Below are positions 45,070-56,051 of a stretch of 64,000 nt of DNA, piece after piece. Below the pieces are notes generated by a model that saw nothing but the letters and a program-made list of their open reading frames with translations, was not told the origin of the DNA and did no database searches. How positions within the stretch are numbered: position 1 is the first letter of the stretch; each line of letters begins with the position of its first letter. This stretch comes from Semisulcospira habei (Eukaryota; Mollusca; Gastropoda; Semisulcospiridae). A program made the position numbers and the translations under genes. The DNA is taken from positions 97,438,553-97,502,552 of the forward strand of contig BTPG01000006.1 of NCBI GenBank assembly GCA_036245525.1. The letters are read 5' to 3'.

Positions 45070-45605
45070 TATAACAGTAGACAGTCGTTGATGTATTATG
45101 TCAAGGCTGTCTGGGTGAAAGTTGTGCAAATTTCTAGGATATTATAAAACTGCAGATGGCCTCACAATTTAATTAGTTGACGCACATTCAGGGAAGCAAG
45201 CAGAAGCAGTAGTTGGGAACTAAAGAGAACTTGATCTGTTCATATCAACATCACCAGCGTTACCCCAGTCATTTGTGCAGCAATATTTAAGATCAAAGAA
45301 ATCACGTGTGAATTCATAAGTCAAGCCGAAGTATACTTTCTATATATTTAGCCACAGACAAATATAATCACAATTATCCGATCAGATGCTGTCATCAGAC
45401 ACTTCCTTGTTTCATTCATAAAAAGCTGAAAAGAATACCAGATGCAGTCTTTATAATTTCAGAATTTGAATAATTTACGACGCAATCTGAATAATTTATG
45501 ACACGATGCTATGAGTGTTCAGCAAACTGTTCCTGCCTCCTATTGAACTACTCTGCCTCTTCTTCAGACTCAAATCAAGTATAGCTCCACGCTACACCAA
45601 CAGTG

Positions 45606-46266
45606 CCACACCCTGTCAAACGCTTTCTTAAAATCCACAAAGACATGGTAGAGATCTTGCTGGTGCTGGAGGAACCTCTCACATAGAACTGTTGAAGATC
45701 TGCTCAGTTATGCTGCGCCCTGGTCTGAAGCCTGCCTGTTCCTCAGTTATGATTTCCTCTGCCTGTGGCTTCAGCCTGTTCAGTAGGATCTTTAACATGA
45801 CTTTGCTTGGGTGGCATATAAGACTGATCGTGCGATAATTCTGGCTTTGATGTAAGTTGCCTTTTTTGGGGAGAGTTATTAAAAGTGATTGGGTCCATGG
45901 TGTGGGCCAATCCCCTGACTGCCAGATCTTATTGCAGATTGTTAGTAAGGCGCTTACGTGTCTTCTCCCCCTTCTTGGACTAGCTCTGCAGGGATGTTGT
46001 CTGCTCCTGCTGCCTTCCCTTTTTTCAGCGACTTCACTGCAGCCTCTACTTCTTCTCAGAGGATGGGATAATTGGTCACGGGTGGGTTGACAAGTATGCC
46101 TGGGTCCCCTGCAGCTCGGTGGTTGTACAAATCGGAGCAGTACTCTGTCCATCTCTTCAGTATGTCTTGGTCTTCCATAAGACAGTTCCCTTCACTATCT
46201 TGAATGATCGAGGAGCATCCTTGTTTTACACTGGTCAGGTCTTTCACCAACTGGTATGCTTTTTTG
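45606..46266 (-). pseudogene. LINE-C inverted 5' segment, part 1 (RT fingers/palm start)
   Basis: Minus-strand fragments read KAYQLVKDLTSVKQG, LMEDQDILKRWTEYCSDLYN, ICNKIWQSGDWPTPW, ITLPKKGNLHQSQNYRTISL, EEQAGFRPGRSITEQIF, then FVDFKKAFDRVW, where the inversion breaks. Frameshifts are present. It joins upstream, across LINE-B, to 47959-48030. Confidence 0.8.
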
Positions 46267-46345
46267 AACTTCATTGATTTCAGGAAAGCATTTGATCGCG
46301 TCTGGCACGACGGACTCTGGCAAGTCATGAGATCGTTCAACATAG

Positions 46346-46895
46346 ATTGATTGATTGATTGTACATTGCTTAACGTCTCGACAGCAACAAGGCTTTCTCA
46401 GGACGTGCCTGCACTGCTTGTGAAAAAAAAAAAAAATAAACAGAACATTGAATGTATGTCGCCAGCCGGTCAAATACATTAAATAAACCTAACACATGGG
46501 GCCTAAATAAAGCTAAGACCATTTAGCAACACACATCCAATATCACGAGCTACAGGCAGTGCAGACAGTAGGGAGAGTTTTAAAAAGGCAAATAAAGGTG
46601 AATGGACAAAGGGTAGACAGAAACACATGCCCCAGAATTGAGAGAAAAACCCACCCTGTGGGGCTGACCAGGGTGACCCTTACTTACTTACTTACGCCTG
46701 TCACCCCTACCCGGGTATAGGCCGTCGACGAGAGACCTCCAGCAACTCCTGTCCTGTGCTTCTCCTTCGATTCTACTCCAGGTGGTTCCCAGTCTCTTGA
46801 TGTCTGCTTGGAGGTCTCGACGCCAGCAGGGTGACCCTGGGAACTAAAAAAATACCTAACCCCACCCAAGTCCCCCAGGGCAGACCCGGGTGGGG
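46346..46895 (-). mobile_element. SINE-X copy 3, inserted in LINE-B
   Basis: TSDs TCGTTCAACATAG at 46333-46345 and 46896-46908. Removing it restores the LINE-B frame (RSFNIEEGLIQ). About 392 bp of SINE-X, plus a nested 146-bp LINE-A fragment and its 12-bp duplication. The tail is (ATTG)n at the left, so it lies on the minus strand. Confidence 0.92.
46681..46826 (-). mobile_element. LINE-A 3'-end fragment, inserted in SINE-X
   Basis: 146 bp with TSDs CAGGGTGACCCT at 46669-46680 and 46827-46838. The tail appears as TACTTACTTACTTAC. The content is the last ~45 codons of LINE-A (the GDRRK end), so it is a severely 5'-truncated insertion. Confidence 0.92.
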
Positions 46896-46908
46896 TCGTT
46901 CAACATAG

Positions 46909-47936
46909 AGGAGGGACTGATCCAAATGATAGAAGCGCTTTACAAGAACGCCTGCAGCGCGGTTCTACTTAACAATCAGTCAGGCGAGTTCTTCAGGACG
47001 ACGATCGGTGTCCGTCAAGGATGCCTGCTCTCTCCTGTCCTTTTCAACATATTCCTGGAGAAGATCATGCAGGAAACCCTCCACGACCACCATACTTCAA
47101 TCTCTATTGGTGGCAGATCCCTGTGCAATCTTCGATTCGCAGACGACATTGACCTCATGGCAGGCAGCAATAGTGAGCTCCAAAACCTGACAGACAAACT
47201 TTCAAGTAGCGCAGGGTCTTATGGCATGGAGATCAGTACGGATAAAAGCAAAGTGATGATCAACACCACAAGCGACAGCAGCAGCAACATTCACATGAAC
47301 GGCCAGAAGCTAGAAGAGGTCAATAGCTTCAAGTACTTGGGAGCCACCCTGTCCAAAGACGGTAGTTGCATAGCAGAGCTCCGTATCAGGATAGGTACAG
47401 CAACATCCGCAATGGCCAGGCTGGACAGGATATGGCGAAGTAACTCCATCAGCTTCACCATCAAGTACAGGCTTTACAAGTCCCTCGTAGTGTCTATTCT
47501 ACTCTACGGCTGTGAGACTTGGACACTGCTTGCAGACTCAGAAAAGAAAATCCAGGCCTTTGAGAACAAGTGCCTGAGGAAGTTGCTCCGCATCTCGTAC
47601 CGCGAGCACAAGACCAACGAATATGTACGGAGCATCGTCACTTCCCTGGTGGGCCCACATGAACCCCTTCTGGCAACCGTGAAACGGCGCAAGCTTGCTT
47701 GGTTTGGCCACGTGACCCGACACAACACCTTGTCCAAGACTATCCTCCAAGGCACTCTCGAAGGAAGTCGTCGGCGAGGTCGTCAGAGAAAGAGTTGGGT
47801 CGCAAACATAAAAGAATGGACCGAACTCGAGATGCCAGACTTGCTTGCCACCACCCAAAATAGAACTCAGTGGAGAGCATTGTCTGTTGCTGCTGCCTTT
47901 CAGTCCCCCCAACGCCCAGTTCGGGCAAGGGACTGA
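46909..47936 (+). CDS. LINE-B copy 2 reverse transcriptase, C-terminal part
   Basis: Open from the SINE-X right TSD to the stop at 47936 (about 342 codons). The sequence is nearly the same as 26238-27503: GVRQGCLLSPVLFN, FADDIDLM, LLYGCETWTL, WFGHVTR, GSRRRGRQRKSW. Only a few residues differ (for example SFGG/SIGG, AEIR/AELR, ATAQ/ATTQ). Truncated and therefore inactive, but without internal stops. Confidence 0.85.
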
Positions 47937-47958
47937 TGATGATGATGATGCTTTTTTG

Positions 47959-48030
47959 CTATTATTTTTGTTCAAATTTTCTTCTACGTGTTTACACTGA
48001 TCTTCAATCCACTTATTCATTGCCTTTTTC
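47959..48030 (-). pseudogene. LINE-C inverted 5' segment, part 2
   Basis: Minus strand reads EKAMNKWIEDQCKHVEENL and NKNNSKK, which continues into KAYQLVKDL at 46266 once LINE-B is removed. The junction with the forward LINE-C segment is at about 48030/48031. Confidence 0.85.
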
Positions 48031-49109
48031 AGCGTTTGACAGGGTGTGGCATGCAGCCCTTTGGTCCACCATGAAGCTATACAACATCAATGCCAACCTG
48101 ATCAGAGTCATAGCAAACATTTACAACAAGGCCACTAGCGCAGTCTGCTTCAACGGCAAAATAGGAAACTGGTTTAGGACTACAGTTAGAGTCAGACAAG
48201 GCTGCTTGCTCTCACCTACTCTTTTCAACATCTTCCTGGAAAGAATCATGACGGACGCTCTGAAAGATCATGAAGGAACTGTCAGTATTGGAGGCAGAAC
48301 AATCACGAACTTGTGCTTTGCGGACGACATTGATGGCCTTGCAGGAACAGAGAAGGAGCTAGCTCAGCTGGTGGAAAAGTTGGATAGTACAGCCATTGCG
48401 TATGGGATGGAAATCAGTGCAGAGAAGACCAAACTGGTGACTAATAACGCCAGTGGCATTTGCACTGAAATCATGGTTGGAGGCCAAAAACTGGAAACAG
48501 TTCAGAAATTCAAATACTTAGGAGCCATTGTGACAGATGAGGGAATCAAAACCAGAAATACTGTCCAGGATTGTGCAGACAACAACAGCACTGACAAGAT
48601 TGAAGACCATATGGAAGGACAGAAACATCACACTCTGCTCCAAGATCAGACTGATGCACTCCTTAGTCATCTCAGTGTTCTTGTATGCCTGCGAGTCATA
48701 GACCCTCACAGCAGACCTTGAAAGGAGGATACAAGCCACTGAAATTAGATGTTTTCGAAGGCTGCTTGGCATCTCATACAGAGATCACATCACGAACAAG
48801 GAAGTGGGAAGCACTATCAGGCAAGCCATCGGGCCCTATGAAGACCTATTAGCCATTGTGAAAAAACGCAAACTGAAGTGGTATGGGCATGTCACGCGTT
48901 CAGCAGGGCTTGCCAAAACAATCCTGCAAGGCACTGTGCAAGGAGGACGAAGGAGAGGAAGACAGAGGAAAAGATGGGAGGACAATATCTCAGAGTGGAC
49001 GGGACTGAAGCTGGGCGATACGCTGAAAATGGCAGAGAACAGAGAGGAATGGAGGGAGCTGGTTGCAAAGTCATCAGTGGTGCCCCAACGGACGGCAAGA
49101 CATAGATAG
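48031..49109 (+). pseudogene. LINE-C forward segment: RT palm to C-terminus
   Basis: Begins FDRVWHAALWSTMKLYN. Then VRQGCLLSPTLFNIFLERIM, catalytic FADDIDGL (near 48320), KFKYLGAIVTDEG, a one-base frameshift near 48555, LYACES, IRCFRRLLGISYRDH, KWYGHVTRS and GGRRRGRQRKRWEDN, with the stop near 49109. Close relative of LINE-B but a separate subfamily. Confidence 0.85.
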
Positions 49110-49124
49110 ATAGATTAGATAGAT

Positions 49125-49169
<45 letters not shown>
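49105..49169. repeat. (GATA)n tail of LINE-C
   Basis: GATA repeats with two GATTA interruptions, directly after the LINE-C stop. This is the element's tail rather than an independent microsatellite. Confidence 0.9.
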
Positions 49170-49187
49170 GGACAGACACCAACAGTG

Positions 49188-49921
49188 AATGTGTACTTCA
49201 TTTACCTCGCCCGTCCGTTTAAATGTAAATTAGCATGAGCCAGTGACACAAGGTGGAAACAGACGGGCTGCCATTTTTCCATTGCAAAGTAAAATATAAA
49301 TGAAAGTCAAACATGATGTGTTTTATATCCCATTTCAAGAAAACTGCATGTAAATTATGTATATGTTAGTTGCACGCTTTCAAGTTAGTAAAAAGCAAAT
49401 AAAAACAAACAAAAAAAAGAATTCACATACTTGCCACAGTGAGACCCAACAAGCTTGATATTGTGCACATGGATATTTTTCAAAATTTCATAGAAAGTCC
49501 TTTCCTATTCTTAATCTTATGCAACTCTTCTATCAAGTGTTTAGCGTCTATTTTACACGACTATTATGTGAAAAAAAAACATTTGTGAGTTTTTATTTGA
49601 TCCCGAAAAAACGGTTAGTCGAGCGTGACAGGCCATGTCCAGAACACAGTGTGCACTATGACTTAGGCACACACCCTAGCATGGCCTATTAAGGAACCTC
49701 ATTTGCATATATTTCCGTATAAAACATCTTATTGTACCAGCCCTTGGGGTTCGCGTACGATTATTTTTTACTTTTTGTGGCAAGTCTTCATTTTCATGTC
49801 CGTTTATCACAATCGACTATTTGCTGATTTCTATTTATGCGGAGTTCGTTTCGTACCTGCAACTTTGTTCGGAGGTCATATCTGGTCATGTGATTAGCCA
49901 CAGTGTTTTCATTCATTGGAA
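49188..49921. other. No gene; upstream flank of the transposase-like gene
   Basis: AT-rich. From 49632 onward the word CATGTCC recurs (49635, 49795, 49958, then 50188, 50218, 50418), often preceded by TT or GT. No core promoter is claimed. Confidence 0.4.
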
Positions 49922-49943
49922 ATGGCGCCACGACGCACAGAAG
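49922..49943 (+). pseudogene. Transposase-like gene, exon 1
   Basis: ATG followed by codons for MAPRRTE and one extra base, then a consensus donor G/GTAAGC. The phase fits exon 2 at 54783 exactly, giving a Gly codon across the junction. A short basic N-terminus followed by a large intron is plausible, but rests on this phase match and the donor sequence only. Confidence 0.55.
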
Positions 49944-50402
49944 GTAAGCAAAATTGTTTCATGTCCCATAACTTTTCCTTATTACGTACGACCTTACTTT
50001 GCCATTGTGTACATTTGTGTGCATGTTTCAGTTTCTTCAGTACCTCTAAGCGCGCACATTTTATATAATTTTACGTGTAAGTGAACGATGAGTGTGTGGT
50101 CGAAACTACTCGGCGATACTCTCAGAGGTTTGTTCGAAAGCGACTTGTTTTTGAGATGACGACGACTTTTTCAATAGAAGTTTGTCATGTCCCAAATCAC
50201 AGTGGACTAATTCTTGTCATGTCCGACGCCACGTTCGACTGATAGACAGTTATTTTTTAATTTTGATGAGGAGTCTCAGATCGGGTTAAACTACCTGTTA
50301 ATTTTCAAACGTGGGTTTCATTATACCTCTTTGTTTATGACCTGAGATGATAATGGCGGATAAATCGACTACTTTTCAGTCGACCATGATAGATGGCATG
50401 TG

Positions 50403-50425
50403 GACATGAAGTGGCTTCATGTCCT
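50403..50425. repeat. Short perfect hairpin GGACATGAAG/CTTCATGTCC
   Basis: Ten-base perfect stem with a three-base loop, built from two inverted copies of the CATGTCC word scattered over 49.6-50.4 kb. It ends 28 bp before the left TIR of the next element. Confidence 0.6.
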
Positions 50426-50629
50426 TCATCACGCTCGATGACGCTTTGTTTATGGTCAAGAGTACGACTGGGTGTCCAAATGGTGTGACAAGCACCCTGC
50501 ATTTTCAAAAGCAAAATAATTTTAATATTTCATATAAATCTGATGTACCTTTGAATACATAAACATTGACACTAAGTAAAATTTTTATGTTATTTGCAGT
50601 TTGGTTGTTATTGAACTTTGAATTTTAAA

Positions 50630-53600
50630 GTTTGAACATAACATTTACAATGTCACACATTTAACAATTCACTACAAGCACAAGCTGTAAGCAATTTTTT
50701 GCATTTGTATGTTTCAAAGTATGTTTCCCAACCAGAATAAATGGTATGTCTATAAATAAAGCGTGTTAGTGAAAAATGCAACCTTTTATGCCATAAAAAC
50801 TGTTTGAACATAACTTTACACCATAATTTCCAAAAGCCACTAATTTTTAATTCTACTTGCAAAACTAATTTTAAAATATTATGCTAAATGCACAGAAACA
50901 AGTCTATAATTTAATTTAAGTGCAAAAGCCAATTGAAAAAATAATGTTTACATAGTTCTGAATACTGACAAAGTTGTTCAATACACCTTCACTGCAATAT
51001 TATTCTCATTTTTTATCTCAAGCAATCAAATACAGCTTCTGTAAGCTAAAAATGACTACACTAGATGACTTTTATCTGCTGTTAACTATTCCAATAGAAA
51101 ATAAGTAAATTTTTACAAACTGAGCTGAGATTTGGCACAAATTCAATTACATTCACAAGATTGAACATAACTTTACACCTTCACCAAATATATTTTTGGT
51201 CTCATGTGATGAAGCTCTATGCTCGTGCATAGTGCTCATACATTAAATACGGTACAGTTTTTGTTAATGGTTTGTTTGTGCCGATAGTCCGTGGGGCCTG
51301 CTGTCCATGTGGAATCTGTAAGACATGGTTAGCACGGAGTTTTGGTGAGTTCTGTTTAGTGAGTTTTAGGCAAAAGCTTTGTCTGTAAGAGGTCTAGTTT
51401 GGTTAGTGCGGGGCTTGACTGTCATTCTGGACAGACGTTATGCGAGATACCTTAGCCCGCATTCCAACACTCTGAAGCCTAGATTTCAGGTATGTTTCTA
51501 TATGTAGTATTGATAGTTGCTTAGTTAAAGACGGTATTCTTTGGTAAGAGTAATTTGGTTGTATAGTGTTGGCCGGTTTGGTTTAGTTATGTTGGTTTAG
51601 AATTCAGTGAGTAACCGGTGGTTTTTGTATACAGTTGTTTACCGAGATAGATGACTAAAGGAATGTAAGGTGTGTATGCTTAAGTCACTATGAAGGTAGT
51701 ACGTGGATGGTTAAGCATAGTCTTTTCCAGTGTATAGAGTAGTGTATAGCAAGAGTGTTAGGCTATAGTCTGTTTCAAGATAGTGACAGAGATATGGGGG
51801 TGTTACGGAAGTAGACAGTTTATGAAGCACGTGTGTGTGTGTGTGTGTGAATGAACGTGTGAGTTATTTGTATCAGCCAGGTTACGTGACGTTTCTCATT
51901 GATTCAATATGTTGTGTGTTTAGCAAGTGTTACGTTGGGACTTTTGTTGTCTAGTCAGAGTTCTTGTAAAGAGTGGAACGACGGACGCCGAGACGTCGAG
52001 TCACAGGTGGGACCTACGTGAGGTCATCCCTCCAGCTCTTCACTGAGAGCGAGTCTGACCGGGACCAAGACACCCGAGTCAAAGCGAGAACTGCGCAACA
52101 GTACGAGAACAAGGACATCTGTGCCAAAGAGACAGGACGGCAAGAAGAAGCGTACGACAAAGGACTTTCACGCCTAGACGTGAGAAGGACAAACATAACC
52201 AGGCAATAACATCAAACAGGTTGGAGACAGTGAGAGACTAAAACCTAGCCTGGCAAAGATATTGTCATTTTTGTGTGTGTGATAGTAGAGCAGTGTATAG
52301 TTTGATAGACTTTAAAGCGTTTCTTTTCTTTTATATTGTATAAAGGTTACTTTAGAAAGGGAGCCCGTGTGTTGTGTTTTACCGCATGAATGCGCCCGTC
52401 TGAGTCAGTGGCGGTGTATGCGTCTGTTGCGTGAGAGTCTGTACGTGCGACTGTGGGCAAGTCTGCGTGCGTTATATCTCACAAGGGCAAATCACGAACT
52501 CTTGGGAAAAAATAAGTATGCATACCAATCCCACTAACAAGCACAGCCATTATATAAAACTAGTGATGTTTATGTGATTTTCAAAGAGGGCTGTTGCAAC
52601 TTTTCAAGTGTTTGTACATAACTTTACACCTTCTGACTCGCACACAGGAAAAATCTTAAGATTATTCAAGAGAAGTCTCTAAAGAAGACACTATCATCGA
52701 GCCTGCTTTCACCTATAAGCAGTGTGCATGCTGTTCTGGTAAAATTTCATTTGTTAGTCCATCATAATTACATAAACAGTAGCAAAAAGACAGAAAACAG
52801 GATGCATGAACATAACTTTACACGGTCACATTCACACATTTGCCTTGTAACTTGACAAGTAGAATTATTTAGAAATTTGTTGATTGCCTGTAGTGTACAA
52901 AAGAAGAATGATGTTTGCACTAACATGATTTCATGACAAAAACATGAAATAGAAAGGTAAAAAATAATGACGTGGCGTGTTTGAACATAACATGATGACA
53001 AAAGACCATTTTCTAAAGCACAAAAGTAAAGGTGCAGAGTTATGAAATGCAGATTTGAAAGCTGTTTGTGATGATAAATATTAAGATAGTGCATGCATAA
53101 AGGTTAATGCACAAATTTCAATGCACAACGGGAAATGTAATCATCATTGCATGAACGTAACATGACACGACGTAAAGTTATGTTCATGAGCAATAGCTGT
53201 GACATTATCTTGTTTTGCAGTCACTAAAATTTTATAGATCTTGAAATTCATATTTTATAGATTTATCTGGTTATCTTACCTACTTTATTGCAGAACGGCC
53301 AAAGAAATGAAATTTGTGTTTGTTCATAACTTTACACAGTGCATGTGATGTACTGATGGTGTAAAGTTATGTACAAACAAAAAACAAAGAAATGTTTATC
53401 CTAGAAGGTATCACATGCTTTATTATTATAAAAAAGTAAACGGAATCTTTTCAGCTATTGGTAGTTTTTTATAAAGTGATTTTTGTGATTTTAGGTGATA
53501 AATGTTTGAACATAACTTTACATCCCACAAAGTTGTGTCAAGTTATGTTCATGAGGAAAATTTGAAAAGAGTTTCAAATGTGTTGTGTACCAGCATGTGC

Positions 53601-54256
53601 ACAACTATTTTTCTGTGTTGGCATCATCTACTATATGATTTGCAACAAAATTTACCCTTCAACAAAAAAAATGTGCTTACTGGTTTGAACATAACATTTA
53701 CACGCCAGCACGCAGAAAAAAATACAATAAAATTATTTCAACTGAACAAAATTAGGTATTTTTGGGCCTACCAAGGTCTTGTCTAAATAAGTATAGTCCT
53801 ACTATAGAATTATTGCAGAATAAGTGAAAAGAAAATAATATATCTATAAAGTTTGCTGGACTGCTTGAACATAACAATTTACACCCAAAATTTGGACGCA
53901 TACTGTAAACCTCGTAAAGGGTTTCTTTCATCTATCACCCATGCATCCTCTTCACAACCTTAATATAAATCACTACGCCAGTTGTCTTTAGCAAAAACAA
54001 CAGATTAGCAGAGATAAATAAGTGCCTAAACTGTTTGAACATAACTCAACATTTACACCATTCTGAGTACAAATCTTCAAAACTGGATCATTTGATTTTC
54101 CATGTAAGAACCACAAACCTTTCATCATAAATACAAAGTAGATACTCTAATCTACAAAATAACACATAAGTTTTAATAATTAACCATTTGTCAAAATGTG
54201 TTATAGTGGTATGATTTCTGCTGACAAAATTTACAACACGTGTTATGTTCAAGCAG
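50630..54256. repeat. Array of ~20-bp boxes, ~175-bp period
   Basis: Successive spacings are 172, 357 (twice 178), then after an interruption 194, 175, 170, 169, 186, 179, 180, 170 and 203 bp. The DNA between boxes is AT-rich and shows no obvious conservation by eye. Boxes at 53149, 53318 and 53504 are each followed within 60 bp by an inverted copy (GTGTAAAGTTATG type); 53318-53378 is a clean hairpin. Possible roles: protein-binding sites, or the surviving core of an old satellite. Confidence 0.8.
51200..52560. other. Interruption of the box array, GT- and GC-richer, origin unknown
   Basis: The array period breaks between 51159 and 52610, an excess of roughly 1.25 kb. The sequence differs in composition: GT-rich, then a GC-rich part at 51970-52210, a (GT)n at 51833-51850 and a TATATTGTATAAAGG near 52337. 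It could be a solo LTR or another insertion, but I could not find matching TSDs. A 78-codon frame (51973-52209) is charged and not recognised. Confidence 0.4.
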
Positions 54257-54782
54257 GCTCTTATATTATGGTGAATTATGCAAAAGCAACTTGCTCTAGA
54301 AAATCATCAACTCAATGGTAATTTAGGCCAACATTGCAAACATCTTGTGACAGTAACAGTGATTTTTCATAGTCCAGCATGCCTTTGAAAATCTGAGTTC
54401 CAAGGAGCATCATGTGTAAAATGTGTCACGTTTTGTTCTCAAGCTATAATTCGGATTTGGTCAAAACAAACTGTGATAATGTCCCAAATTCTTCTGTGGT
54501 CACCCAAAGATTAGTATCACTGGAAACCTTATCCATTTCCCTACAAAATGATGTATGCCTTAGTTTATCTGACCACTTCTGACAATTTTGTAGCAGGTTT
54601 TGTGAGGGAGGGTGTAGATTTTACCCTTAGACACCCAGTCGTACTCTTGACCTTATGCCAAAACATAACAATAGTTAATGTGCGATTTATAATATCTTGC
54701 TTTAGTTACTGAGTTTAATATCATGGAGATTTAAAAAAATTGCCAAAAGTGGTGTTCTAACCACCGAAAAAATCCGTTTCAG

Positions 54783-55009
54783 GTCTTCGTCAACTTGATT
54801 CTCCAGAGGAAAAAATAAAGAACACTAAAGTTAAAATGAACGCTGAAAAATGCCAGGGATATCGCATCTCAATTAAGCATGACCCCTCCGGTGATGAAGC
54901 TGAGGTAGAAGAATAAAGAACGACGTTCTCGAAACAGACAACGCCCTCGGACAGAGAAAGAAATACTGCGCAAACGTGAACAGGACAGGCTACGCGCACA
55001 AACATACAG
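54783..55009 (+). pseudogene. Transposase-like gene, exon 2
   Basis: Preceded by CCGTTTCAG and followed by the donor G/GTATGT. Reads GLRQLDSPEEKIKNTKVK, then MNAEKCQGYRISIKHD and SGDEAEVE. After a one-base frameshift near 54915 it reads RRSRNRQRPRTEKEILRK, then REQDRLRAQTYR. The Arg/Lys-rich, helix-like segment is typical of the N-terminal region of a family of uncharacterised invertebrate transposase-like proteins (from memory). Confidence 0.6.
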
Positions 55010-55228
55010 GTATGTGTTGGTGCTGGTTAACATGCTTGTAACATATTCCCATACATAATTTATTTTTATACTATTGTGACTTTGTTTAGGAGACCTACTC
55101 TGGCTGTGATTTGTAAAAATGTAAATACATTTCTACCTTTTTTATTGATATCCATCTGAACTTTTCTGTGCGTGATGGGTTCCCAGTATATAATCTCTTC
55201 AATTCCATCAAACATTATTTTTATTCAG

Positions 55229-55414
55229 GGAGAAAAAGAAGATGCTAGCCCAACCCCTGGCCAGATCTACACCAAAGCCCAAGACCAGGCATGCGGTGGA
55301 GCAGCAGCATGAAAACTGGCGCAGAGCGAAAAGGGAGCAACGCTGGAATGGTCGGCCCAGAAGTGGCGGCGTCACCGGACAATTGTTCAAAGAAGTATTA
55401 CTTTGAAAAGAAAG
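55229..55414 (+). pseudogene. Transposase-like gene, exon 3
   Basis: Acceptor TTTTTATTCAG and donor AAAG/GTAAAT. In phase with exon 2 it reads REKKKMLAQPLARSTPKP and HAVEQQHENWRRAKREQRW, then shifts frame near 55345 to QKWRRHRTIVQRSITLKRK. The second frame ends in phase 0, which matches exon 4. A basic coiled-coil-like region with one frameshift. Confidence 0.6.
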
Positions 55415-56051
55415 GTAAATGAGCATTTCTCATAATTAATTTTCTAATATTTTGAATTATCTCAACAAAAAAAAAATTTCTTTGCAGAACTGTTCATGTG
55501 AGAGGCAGATTCTTTATTCAGATTAAGGTTCTGTAAATAATATGGTACTTTGCATGTGAAACCTGCCATTGCCGTCTTCAAGCCGACAGTCAGCACACCT
55601 ATACCTATTGTGTTTAACTGTTACTTTGTCTGTTTTGGTGGTCACTATGGTATACTCGGACGCTGTACTTTTTAACGGTATCCCAGGTATATTTTCCATT
55701 TTAAACTGTGCAATACTTCAAATCTCGCTTCCTATGAGAATGTTGCCATACAGCTGGCAGTTTCTAGTTATCGCACTCGATTCTCATGGGAATCAAGACT
55801 TGAACACTTTAACATGGACAACGTACCTGAGGTAAAAAATTGTCTAAAAAAACAAACATACTATAGTGACCATTTAGTAATTTTTGTGATTGTATTAATA
55901 AATTATCATCATATTTTATTCTTTTCCTAGAATGCACTCACTCATCCCCGGCCAGAAACAAGCCCTCTGCAATCTGAGACTACCCCTCCACAGGTCAGCA
56001 CACATCAGCCTTTGATGTCACCATCCCCTAACAAAGTGAAGATGGCTGTCT

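Larger units (their letters stand above)
46267..47947 (+). mobile_element. LINE-B copy 2, inserted in LINE-C
   Basis: TSDs ATGCTTTTTTG at 46256-46266 and 47948-47958. The LINE-C reading frame (NKNNSKKAYQL) is restored when the insert is removed, proving the event. It is 5'-truncated, beginning NFIDFRKAFDRVW, and ends (GAT)n. It carries the SINE-X insertion at 46346-46895. Confidence 0.93.
45606..49175 (+). mobile_element. LINE-C (RTE-type), 5'-inverted insertion hosting nested elements
   Basis: Perfect TSDs ACACCAACAGTG at 45594-45605 and 49176-49187 enclose the whole block. The left part (45606-46266 plus 47959-48030) is a LINE-C segment in reverse. The right part (48031-49109) is the following segment in forward orientation. 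Both break at the same place in the ORF, with AGCGTTTGACAGGGTGTGG present in both. This is the twin-priming signature of target-primed reverse transcription. The reversed segment is interrupted by LINE-B at 46267-47947. The element ends in a (GATA)n-type tail. Confidence 0.92.
50454..54652. mobile_element. 4.2-kb TIR element carrying a periodic 20-bp box
   Basis: A perfect 23-bp inverted repeat starting GGTCAAGAGTACGACTGG lies at 50454-50476 and 54630-54652, flanked by TTAT at 50450-50453 and 54653-54656. It sits in the first intron of the broken transposase-like gene. Inside, the core TTGAACATAACTTTACACC recurs at about 50630, 50802, 51159, 52610, 52804, 52979, 53149, 53318, 53504, 53683, 53863 and 54033, and inverted at 54236. 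It carries no recognisable protein. The superfamily is not identifiable from the TIR by eye. Confidence 0.8.

Noticed and set aside
52014..52209. Open frames on both strands in the GC-rich block (for example 78 codons from 51973)
   Set aside because: Mutually antisense, charged and unrecognised. More likely a by-product of composition.
50630..54256. Periodic short repeats resembling a CRISPR array
   Set aside because: Spacing of ~175 bp, a degenerate box, inverted copies, eukaryotic context and no cas genes exclude CRISPR.
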